This document shows, one piece after another, positions 1-6,007 of a DNA stretch of 16,603 bases. The stretch lies in contig JAAUQA010000014.1 of assembly GCA_012032855.1 (NCBI GenBank), forward strand, positions 1 through 16,603. The letters are read 5' to 3'. The notes beneath the pieces were generated by a model. The model was not told the DNA's origin. It searched no databases and saw only the letters and a program-made list of their open reading frames with translations. A program made the position numbers and the translations under genes. The stretch is from Candidatus Competibacteraceae bacterium. Its GTDB lineage: Bacteria; Pseudomonadota; Gammaproteobacteria; Competibacterales; Competibacteraceae. How positions within the stretch are numbered: the stretch's first letter is position 1; every line of letters begins with the position of its first letter.

Positions 1-65
1 GCCCGACGTACTTCTTTCTTGGCGTATTCGTCCAGAAATCCGAATTGTTGTCCGGGTGCGTTCAT
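1..65 (-). CDS. phnJ: PhnJ, C-P lyase radical SAM subunit (N-terminal fragment, cut by window)
   Basis: Only the first 21 codons are present; the gene runs off the left edge. The visible start (MNAPGQQFGFLDEYAKKEVR) has the family pattern in which a short variable lead is followed by Y/F-LDE and a basic stretch, as in PhnJ of E. coli. PhnJ is the radical SAM enzyme that cleaves the carbon-phosphorus bond of 5-phosphoribosyl-1-phosphonate within the PhnGHIJ complex. Its ATG overlaps the phnI stop codon in an ATGA, so the two are translationally coupled. Its place directly after phnG-phnH-phnI makes the call fairly safe although the cysteine cluster lies outside the window. Confidence 0.82.
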   Translation of the reverse strand, partial: MNAPGQQFGFLDEYAKKEVRR

Positions 66-1174
66 GATGCGTTCTCCGGGACGTGTTTTTGCTGCGTGGT
101 TCGCAGGCGATCCATGTCGGACTGGAAGGTCACATAGTGCGGCATTTTATAGTGGGTACAAAAGCCCATGGAGTCGATGCCATCCACATGCAACAAGACA
201 AACTCGGGATCTTCCGACGGGTTACGAGCCCCGTTCTGCATGCCGCCTTGCAGAGCACGATCGAGAATCGCCATGCTGATGGCCTTGACCTCGTTGTGAC
301 CGAAGCACGCACCGTAACCTAGGGTAAAAACCGGCTTGGCTCCGTCTTCGCCACCGTCGTACATGGCGACCACTTCGCATTCGGTCATTTCAACTTCGCC
401 GATCTCCATCGGTTTACCGGTAATGGGATGCGGCAACATCACCGGCAAATAACCGACCCGCAGTTCAGCAACAGTAGGATGAATATCGCCGTAACCGCGC
501 ATGTTGGAATAGGCGATCGCCAGCAACGCGCCTTGTTCGCCACGGGCCAATGTCGCCAATGCTGCCGAACGCGGTACCGGGAAGATCAGCGGCTCGCGGG
601 TAATATCAAAGGGTTTCCGTTCGGCATCATGCGAGTCCTGTGGTGCAAGTAAGCCCTGCTGACGAAGCGTTTCAAGCACCTTGGGGAAGGTGTCCGGAAT
701 ATCATTGATGTCCCGCCCGGTGAGCCACTCGCGGGCAATCGCGCGAAACTGTTGCGGTGATTCGTTAAGCAACTCCATCCGCAGCAAACGCAACTGATAG
801 TCGGTGGTGGCGCCGAGCATCTGGCCGCCGGGAATATCCTTGAACGCCGATGAAATGCGTCGGGTCAACCGCATACGGCGGCTATCCAACGGCGCAGTTT
901 CGGCCAGGCGCGGCATCGTAGACCGGTAGGCGCGTAGGATGAATGCCGCTTCCAGAGTGTCGCCTTGAGCTTGTTTAATCGCTAGCGAGGCCAGCCGCGG
1001 ATGATAAACCCCACCCTCTGAGATCACCCGGCCATGCAACAAGCGTAGCTGGTGTTCGATAGCGTCGAGTTGTAAGGGTTGCGCGTCCTCGCCCTGGCGT
1101 GTGCGCAGGTAATCGAAAACCGTCTTAGCCCCTTCAATCGCTTGGCCGCCGCCTTTGACGGCAACATAACCCAT
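62..1174 (-). CDS. phnI: PhnI, C-P lyase core complex subunit
   Basis: A 370-residue protein, slightly longer than E. coli PhnI (about 354). PhnI acts with PhnG, PhnH and PhnL in the ATP-dependent step that exchanges adenine for phosphonate at the ribose 1-position, and it is a structural part of the PhnGHIJ core in the cytoplasm. The N-terminus MGYVAVKGGGQAIEGA is the characteristic PhnI opening. The start at 1174 is preferred over an in-frame ATG 22 codons upstream because a strong GGAGGT lies just before it and because the ATG overlaps the phnH stop (TGATG). The upstream ATG would lie inside the phnH C-terminal coding region. The 3' end overlaps phnJ (ATGA). No frame defect was seen. Confidence 0.95.
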   Translation of the reverse strand: MGYVAVKGGGQAIEGAKTVFDYLRTRQGEDAQPLQLDAIEHQLRLLHGRVISEGGVYHPRLASLAIKQAQGDTLEAAFILRAYRSTMPRLAETAPLDSRRMRLTRRISSAFKDIPGGQMLGATTDYQLRLLRMELLNESPQQFRAIAREWLTGRDINDIPDTFPKVLETLRQQGLLAPQDSHDAERKPFDITREPLIFPVPRSAALATLARGEQGALLAIAYSNMRGYGDIHPTVAELRVGYLPVMLPHPITGKPMEIGEVEMTECEVVAMYDGGEDGAKPVFTLGYGACFGHNEVKAISMAILDRALQGGMQNGARNPSEDPEFVLLHVDGIDSMGFCTHYKMPHYVTFQSDMDRLRTTQQKHVPENAS

Positions 1175-1729
1175 CAGAACACCTCCACTTTGATTGTACG
1201 CGGGATTGCCAGCACGCCGGAACGATCGACTAATGACCAATCAACCCCCATTGGAAAGGCGCAGACCCAGTCTTCACGGCGGGATAACCAGTCCGCATCG
1301 AGACCGGTAAGCGCGCAGTCGATATGACCGTCGACGCCGGGGCCAGTCAAACGGAGTTGCAGATCACCGCATGTCAGAGTTAGCCACCTGAATGACTAGC
1401 GTTGCTGAGCGTTCGGGACTGGCCAGCGTGCCGAGTTTGGGTTCGAATTCAGGTGCTTTGTGTCCGGCGCATAGAATGTAATCGGCGTTTTCCGGATCGG
1501 TGTTTTCGGCTTGCAGAAGCGGCCACTCTTCCTCACGCAACAAGCTATCGGGGTCAGCCAAGGTGACTGAGCCATCAAGCAGGGTCGCCAGTACGGCGGT
1601 TGCGGCGCCGTTGTCATTTTCTGCCTGGTGGATGGGCCTTATATGGCCGGGACGCGACATGGCGGCGAGCAGCGCACGGTAATTTTGTTGTTGAATATCC
1701 GGCCTCCAGATTGAGGCGACCTCAAGCAT
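1174..1729 (-). CDS. phnH: PhnH, C-P lyase subunit, reading frame broken by one extra base
   Basis: PhnH is a core subunit of the C-P lyase complex, usually about 190 residues. The first frame (1729 down to a stop at 1364) gives 121 residues ending in LVIQVANSDMR. Reading one base later, the next frame continues as GDLQLRLTGPGVDG and runs to AIPRTIKVEVF with a stop at 1176-1174. That tail matches the known PhnH C-terminus (E. coli ends AIPRTTHVEVC) and overlaps the phnI start. Removing one base near 1365-1370 restores a protein of about 184 residues of normal architecture; the stretch would then read VANSDSGDLQLRL if the T of ATGC is the extra base. The start overlaps the phnG stop by 8 bases. 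As given the product would be truncated; a sequencing indel or a recent mutation are both possible. Confidence 0.9.
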
Positions 1730-2192
1730 CGTTGTCCCCCACGTCGTCGAGCAGAGAGAAATCGACCCGGGTTCGTGCCAACATAGACTTGCGTTCCTGG
1801 GTCAATTCGTCACGGCGTTCAGCGCCTTGCTCGACCAATTCAGCCACCTGTCGCCAACCCGGCAGGCGGGCAGATAACACGGCATCGCACAACGCCAGCT
1901 GTTCCGCGCGTTCGACTCGGTCGTCCATGATCAGGGCCGCACCCTCGGTAGCTTCTCCGGCTTCGGTGACCACGGTGACCCAGCAGGTGGCCAGTGGAAA
2001 TTCCCCAAGGTAAAAGGGATCGCCAAGCGCGCTGTCGCGCATTTTCAGCATTCCCAATCCCGCCTGCGGCAAAGCCTTGGGCTGAATTTTCCAACTCGAT
2101 GGAAAGCGGTTGACTACCGCACTGAGCGTCTCTTCCGGAACTGCGCTTAATGCGCTAACCCATTCTTCTCTTGAGGGCGTGTTCATTTTCAT
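1722..2192 (-). CDS. phnG: PhnG, C-P lyase core complex subunit
   Basis: A 156-residue protein, close to the family norm of about 150. PhnG is a small core subunit of the C-P lyase complex and takes part with PhnH, PhnI and PhnL in forming the ribosyl-phosphonate intermediate. The stretch from about residue 45 (GLGMLKMRDSALGDPFYLGE) followed by PLATCWVTV matches the conserved PhnG core. The start is at ATG 2192, five bases after the phnE stop; a second ATG two codons later is also possible and the ribosome binding site is weak, suggesting coupling to phnE translation. The 3' end overlaps phnH by 8 bases. The frame is intact. Confidence 0.92.
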   Translation of the reverse strand: MKMNTPSREEWVSALSAVPEETLSAVVNRFPSSWKIQPKALPQAGLGMLKMRDSALGDPFYLGEFPLATCWVTVVTEAGEATEGAALIMDDRVERAEQLALCDAVLSARLPGWRQVAELVEQGAERRDELTQERKSMLARTRVDFSLLDDVGDNDA

Positions 2193-2197
2193 TGGGC

Positions 2198-3196
2198 TTA
2201 TAGCGTTTTGTTGCGTAGCTTCTGCGAGAACATTTCCAGCACCACGACGGTGACGAAAATAACCAGCAGGATCGTGGCGACATGGCCGTAATCAAACAAA
2301 TCCCAACGTCCCTTCAATTCCGTACCGATACCCCCGGCGCCGACGATTCCGAGGACGGTCGCGGTGCGGATATTGCGTTCGAAGATATACTGCACATAGG
2401 CAATCCAGGCCGGCAGCACATGCGGAAACACAGCAAAGCGCAGCACTTTCATGGCGTTAGCGCCGGATGCTGCCAAGGCGGTCTGCGGTCCGGGCGGGGC
2501 GTTCTCAATCTCGTCGGCAAAGAATTTGCCGAGTACCCCGCTGGTATGGATTGCCAGCGCCAACACCCCGGCGATAGGACCGAAGCCATACATCAGCACC
2601 AGGAATAGCGCGATGATTAACTCCGGCATAGCGCGATGAAAACTCAACCAACCTCGGGCAATGACGTAAATGAGTTTGTTTGGCGTGTAGTTGCGGCTGG
2701 ACAGGATACCCAATGGTAAGGAAATCATGACGGAAATGAAGGTGCCCCAGAACCCCATCTCAATGGTCTCCCACATTTTGCCCAACACCTTGAGCAGATA
2801 GCCGATGGGTTCGATGAGGAACTCGGTCTCCTCAATAATCCAGGTCTCGGTCAGGGCGTCATAATCTCTTTCCTCCGCTATCTCGATATAGCTGAACAGC
2901 GGCAGATTTTCGGGATCAAAATTGTCCAGCCGACTCACCGCAGTGCGTTGGGAAATCTGGATGGGAAACGCCTTGCTGCCGAAGCGTAGCGCGCCATCAA
3001 GGACCTGCGATTCACCGATACCGACTACTGACAGTGCCGCTTTGCTGGTTTCGATAAAGGCCGTGTCCATCTCCGTGTTGCGTGCTGAGATGGCGAGTAG
3101 TACGAAAACAGCCAGCAGTAACAAGATGTTGCGTGGGGTAATGGTCCGGTGCAGTTCCCATCTTTCCCAGGGGTTGGCGGCACTCTCCGTGCTCAC
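2198..3196 (-). CDS. phnE: PhnE, phosphonate ABC transporter permease with long N-terminal region
   Basis: A 332-residue inner-membrane permease that forms the channel for phosphonate uptake with PhnC (ATPase) and PhnD (binding protein). It has a first membrane span at about residues 24-39, then a hydrophilic stretch of roughly 100 residues, then a cluster of about five membrane spans. The permease EAA-type loop is visible around AASGANAMKVLRFAVFPHVLP, about 90 residues from the C-terminus, where the NTPase docks. The start codon is GTG; it overlaps the phnC stop as GTGA and has AGGTGG a few bases upstream. Many PhnE proteins are about 260-280 residues, so the hydrophilic insert between the first span and the core is longer than usual. 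Confidence 0.92.
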   Translation of the reverse strand: MSTESAANPWERWELHRTITPRNILLLLAVFVLLAISARNTEMDTAFIETSKAALSVVGIGESQVLDGALRFGSKAFPIQISQRTAVSRLDNFDPENLPLFSYIEIAEERDYDALTETWIIEETEFLIEPIGYLLKVLGKMWETIEMGFWGTFISVMISLPLGILSSRNYTPNKLIYVIARGWLSFHRAMPELIIALFLVLMYGFGPIAGVLALAIHTSGVLGKFFADEIENAPPGPQTALAASGANAMKVLRFAVFPHVLPAWIAYVQYIFERNIRTATVLGIVGAGGIGTELKGRWDLFDYGHVATILLVIFVTVVVLEMFSQKLRNKTL

Positions 3197-3969
3197 GCCG
3201 CCACCTGCTGGAGCGCTGTTCTCATGGGTTTGGGCTGCCTCGCTAATTCAAAAAGTTCAGCCTGGGTATCCGCATCCATAGCATCGGGATGGCCATCCAA
3301 GAACACTCGGCCATTGCGGAGCGCGATGATGCGGTCGGCAAATTCCAAGGCATATTCCAGTTGATGCAAAGCGCAGATCACCGTCGCGCCATGGTGGCGC
3401 GCAGCGGTCTTCAAGCTGCTTAGCACACTGCGACTCATCGCCGGATCGAGGCTAGCCACCGGTTCATCGGCGAGCACCACTTCCGGTCTCGACAAAAAGG
3501 CGCGAGCGATGGCGACCCGCTGTTGCTGTCCACCCGAAAGTGCTGAGGCGCGCCGGTACAGATGTCTTTCCTCCATACCGACCTCGTGTAACAAGCGGCA
3601 GGCTTTGCGCTGATATTCCGCTGGAAAGGATTTGATCAAACTACGCCAGAATCCGACCTGCGGCAGTACACCGGACAAGACGTTGTGCAATACCGACAGT
3701 CGGGGAACCAGATGGAGTTGCTGATGGATCATGCCCACCTTGCGCTGAATGGTGCTACGGGTTTTTCCGTTAAGTTCGACATCACCGATGGTGAGGTGTC
3801 CGGCAGTGGGTATAACCACCCCGTTGACCATATTCATTAGGGTGGATTTTCCCGCACCGGACGGACCGAGCAGTACGCAAAACTGTCCTTTTTCGATCTG
3901 TAGCGACACATCGTCGATGGCACGGGTTCCATCATCATAAACGCGGCTGACTGCATCGAATCTCAACAT
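3193..3969 (-). CDS. phnC: PhnC, phosphonate ABC transporter ATP-binding protein
   Basis: A 258-residue ABC ATPase that powers phosphonate uptake from the cytoplasmic face. All nucleotide-binding motifs are in place: Walker A GPSGAGKST at residues 35-43, Q-loop at about 83, signature SGGQQ at 145-149, Walker B LADEP at 166-170, D-loop SLD at 173-175 and the switch histidine H202. The start at 3969 is supported by GAGG seven bases upstream. It is separated from phnD by about 70 bases without an obvious terminator, and its stop overlaps the GTG start of phnE. The subfamily (PhnC rather than another importer) is inferred from the neighbours phnD and phnE and from overall similarity. Confidence 0.94.
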   Translation of the reverse strand: MLRFDAVSRVYDDGTRAIDDVSLQIEKGQFCVLLGPSGAGKSTLMNMVNGVVIPTAGHLTIGDVELNGKTRSTIQRKVGMIHQQLHLVPRLSVLHNVLSGVLPQVGFWRSLIKSFPAEYQRKACRLLHEVGMEERHLYRRASALSGGQQQRVAIARAFLSRPEVVLADEPVASLDPAMSRSVLSSLKTAARHHGATVICALHQLEYALEFADRIIALRNGRVFLDGHPDAMDADTQAELFELARQPKPMRTALQQVAA

Positions 3970-4042
3970 CTCGGCACCTCGGAATATTTAAAGCAAAGGG
4001 CGACAACCAATCACCCCAGTCTGAGTATCACTAGGTTGCTGC

Positions 4043-4963
4043 TCAGCGTTGTCCGGCTTTGTCGATCATTTCTTCCTTCACGGTCTTGGTGACAGCGGAC
4101 AGCTTATCGAGAGCGTCAAAAATCTTCTGGACGTCGAAATTGGTATCGTAACCATCCACTTTTTTGCCGCCATAGCCGCGGATTTTGGACGGGTCGATCT
4201 TGGTTTGAATCTCACTAAACGCTATGCGCAGCTTGTCCTTCAACTCATCGTTCAAGTTGCGGTTCATGGCTAGCGGAGGATTCGGGATGGGTTGCGATTT
4301 GGCCAATGGCTTGAATTTTTCCGGGTCGATAGCCTCATTATTGACCGCTTTGCCGAACGAATTATAAGACGCCGCAGCGGCATCCACTTTGCCTTCGGCC
4401 AGAGCGGCTAGGGATGCGGAGTGGGAACCGGCGATAATGATTTTGCTCAGGTCTTTAGCCGGGTCAACACCGTCGGCGATCAACATGGCGACTGGAAAGT
4501 TGAAGGAAGACGTGGAATTGGGGCTGCCAAACGCCATGCTTTTGCCCTTGAGATCAGCAATGGTGTTTATGCCACTGTCTGTACCCACAAAGATGCCGGA
4601 GAAATACGAAGCATCGCCATTCGACACGTCCACCGCTAATAGGTCAACACCGCACTGATCGTTGGCTTGGCCGAAGGTTACCGCGCCAAACCAGGCAATG
4701 TCCGCCTGATCGTTGCACATCCCTTCCACCACGGCGGCGTAACTGGCGCCCGCGCGCAGGTCAAAATGAATGCCGTAGTGTTCGGTGATGCCATTGAACA
4801 CCGGCGCATAGTCGGCCGTAATGTCGTTGGTTCCGGTATCTGCAGGCACCATCAGCACTCGCAAGGGGTTGTCCTTGGAACCGTCCGGCAGGTTCGCGGC
4901 AAAAACCGGGTTGGATAGCATGGCTATGACAATGCCCGTAGTAATAAGCCTGGTCAACTTCAT
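4043..4963 (-). CDS. phnD: PhnD, periplasmic phosphonate-binding protein
   Basis: A 306-residue solute-binding protein that captures phosphonates in the periplasm and delivers them to PhnCE. A signal peptide covers residues 1-22 (basic KLTR, a hydrophobic core, cleavage after FA-A). The mature part carries PhnD-family features: PLRVLMVPAD near the N-terminus, GASYAAVVEGM, ADIAWFGAVTF and DLKGKSMAFGSPNSTSS, the last being the usual ligand-loop region. The start at 4963 is chosen because CGAGGAAACC lies just upstream and because it gives a clean signal peptide; an in-frame ATG 11 codons upstream would put charged and polar residues before it. It lies 29 bases after the regulator gene and is probably co-transcribed with it. 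Confidence 0.93.
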   Translation of the reverse strand: MKLTRLITTGIVIAMLSNPVFAANLPDGSKDNPLRVLMVPADTGTNDITADYAPVFNGITEHYGIHFDLRAGASYAAVVEGMCNDQADIAWFGAVTFGQANDQCGVDLLAVDVSNGDASYFSGIFVGTDSGINTIADLKGKSMAFGSPNSTSSFNFPVAMLIADGVDPAKDLSKIIIAGSHSASLAALAEGKVDAAAASYNSFGKAVNNEAIDPEKFKPLAKSQPIPNPPLAMNRNLNDELKDKLRIAFSEIQTKIDPSKIRGYGGKKVDGYDTNFDVQKIFDALDKLSAVTKTVKEEMIDKAGQR

Positions 4964-4992
4964 GAGGTTTCCTCGACAGTTAGGTGGGTGAT

Positions 4993-5724
4993 TCAAGGGT
5001 GAACGGACAATTGCGTGGCATCGCCTCTAAACCGCGTGACCACGTATTCAATCGCTTGCTGGTTCGCGATGTCCACATTGATGCTCTTGACCCGTAGCAC
5101 CGGCATATTCAGGGGCATGTTCAATAGCGCCGCGTCGTCGGACTCAGGCAGAACGGCGCTGATCAAACTTTCGCGCCGCTGCAATCTGGTCGCACAGCAC
5201 TCTTCCAGAAATCTGTGCAGCGAACCACTGTTGTAGTGTTCCAATACTTCCGGAAATCCAGCCAATGGCAGAAAATGGGAGATAACGCAGAAGGGTTTTC
5301 CATCCACCTCCCGGAGCGTCTCCAGAAAAATGACGTCTGTGCCGTCGGCGATGTCTAATCGCGTTGCCACGCACCGGTGGCGGGAACGACCAGCTTGCGG
5401 ATTACCCCGGCTGTGGGTGGTGACGCCGAGCGCTTCCAGGGTTTCGGTAAAGCGGGTACGCGGGCCGATGGTATAGGCGATGGTGGGTTCGAGAACGAAT
5501 ACGCCTTTGCCGTGTTGGCGGACAACCAACCCATCGGCTACCAGCTCGTCAACCGCATGGCGCAACGTATGGCGGTTAACGCCAAACCGCTGAGCTAACT
5601 CCGTCTCGGAAGGCAAGACATCGCCCGCCTTGTAGAAATTCTGAATTTCCAGACGCAGCACGTCACTGATTTGCCGGTAGACCGGGAGTGAACCTGCGCC
5701 GCGATGAATGAAATGTACCGACAT
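4993..5724 (-). CDS. phnF: GntR/UTRA family regulator, PhnF type
   Basis: A 243-residue transcription factor at the head of the phn operon. Residues about 12-80 are a GntR winged helix (PSETELAQRFGVNRHTLRHAVDELVADGLVVRQHGKGVFV); residues about 95-235 form a UTRA ligand-binding domain typical of the HutC/PhnF branch. Such proteins usually repress their own operon and respond to a small metabolite; here the ligand is inferred to relate to phosphonate or phosphate but is not shown by the sequence. The start at 5724 is supported by GAGG about eight bases upstream, which belongs to the right half of the inverted repeat at 5732-5750. It is followed 29 bases later by phnD in the same direction. Confidence 0.9.
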   Translation of the reverse strand: MSVHFIHRGAGSLPVYRQISDVLRLEIQNFYKAGDVLPSETELAQRFGVNRHTLRHAVDELVADGLVVRQHGKGVFVLEPTIAYTIGPRTRFTETLEALGVTTHSRGNPQAGRSRHRCVATRLDIADGTDVIFLETLREVDGKPFCVISHFLPLAGFPEVLEHYNSGSLHRFLEECCATRLQRRESLISAVLPESDDAALLNMPLNMPVLRVKSINVDIANQQAIEYVVTRFRGDATQLSVHP

Positions 5725-5731
5725 CTAGACA

Positions 5732-5750
5732 ACCTCGTGATTTACGAGGT
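5732..5750 (-). promoter_or_regulatory. Perfect inverted repeat, candidate PhnF operator overlapping the phnF ribosome binding site
   Basis: ACCTCGT-GATTT-ACGAGGT: two perfect 7-base arms separated by 5 bases, starting eight bases upstream of the phnF ATG. On the minus strand one arm supplies the GAGG used as ribosome binding site. GntR/HutC-type repressors commonly bind such short dyads at their own promoter, so autoregulation is a reasonable inference; an RNA hairpin that hides the ribosome binding site is the alternative. Confidence 0.5.
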
Positions 5751-5802
5751 GGACTATGCAGCGGGGATGTTACAAATTAGGCGTAAGGATATTACGGTTT
5801 AA

Positions 5803-5831
5803 TGAATATTCGGCGCGTTCGTCATTGACAA
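5803..5831 (-). promoter_or_regulatory. Possible sigma70 promoter of the phn operon
   Basis: On the minus strand TTGTCA (5831-5826) is followed after 17 bases by TATTCA (5808-5803). The -35 is good and the spacing ideal, but the -10 matches the consensus only partly. Transcription would start about 70-80 bases upstream of phnF and cross the inverted repeat at 5732-5750. Weak evidence, sequence pattern only. Confidence 0.25.
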
Positions 5832-5911
5832 TGAGCACTCTCGGGCAACTTCTCTGGCCATGTTTGTCGGAAAACTCGTCGGTAACGTGCCAAAAGTAAC
5901 CTAAAAAAACC

Positions 5912-5943
5912 TTGACCTGTGAGTTGATCACAGGCTTTATCAT
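5912..5943 (+). promoter_or_regulatory. MerR-family-type metal-responsive promoter/operator of the copper ATPase
   Basis: TTGACC (-35, 5912-5917) is followed by a -10-like TTATCA (5937-5942) after 19 bases, or TATCAT after 20. The spacer contains the perfect dyad CCTGTGA-GTTGA-TCACAGG (5916-5934). An over-long 19-20 base spacer filled by a dyad is the hallmark of promoters activated by MerR-type regulators (CueR, MerR, PbrR, CadR), and it lies about 65 bases upstream of a copper ATPase start. The dyad differs from the classical CueR sequence, so the exact regulator is not known, and no complete MerR gene is present in the window. Confidence 0.65.
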
Positions 5944-6007
5944 TAATCTCATCAGACCACTTCGAATTTGGTTTTTTCAAGCAAGCATTCACCAACGCAA
6001 AGGTCCT

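Larger units (their letters stand above)
5751..6007. other. Divergent intergenic region between phn operon and copper operon
   Basis: This stretch separates the leftward phn operon from the rightward copper-ATPase operon and holds the control elements of both: a possible phn promoter near 5803-5831 and a MerR-type promoter at 5912-5943. Short open frames exist on the minus strand, but none has a recognised family, a ribosome binding site or a position compatible with the promoters, so I annotate no gene here. Confidence 0.6.

Noticed and set aside
1175..1240. A longer phnI with 22 additional N-terminal residues
   Set aside because: The region encodes the C-terminus of phnH in another frame, and GGAGGT points to the ATG at 1174.
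5770..5952. A 60-codon minus-strand open frame in the divergent intergenic region
   Set aside because: It overlaps the copper promoter at 5912-5943, has no ribosome binding site that I can support and no recognisable family; its position between two divergent promoters makes coding unlikely.
5912..6007. N-terminal extension of the copper ATPase starting at TTG 5912
   Set aside because: The TTG is the -35 element of the MerR-type promoter, the extra residues have no family match, and a good ribosome binding site precedes ATG 6008.
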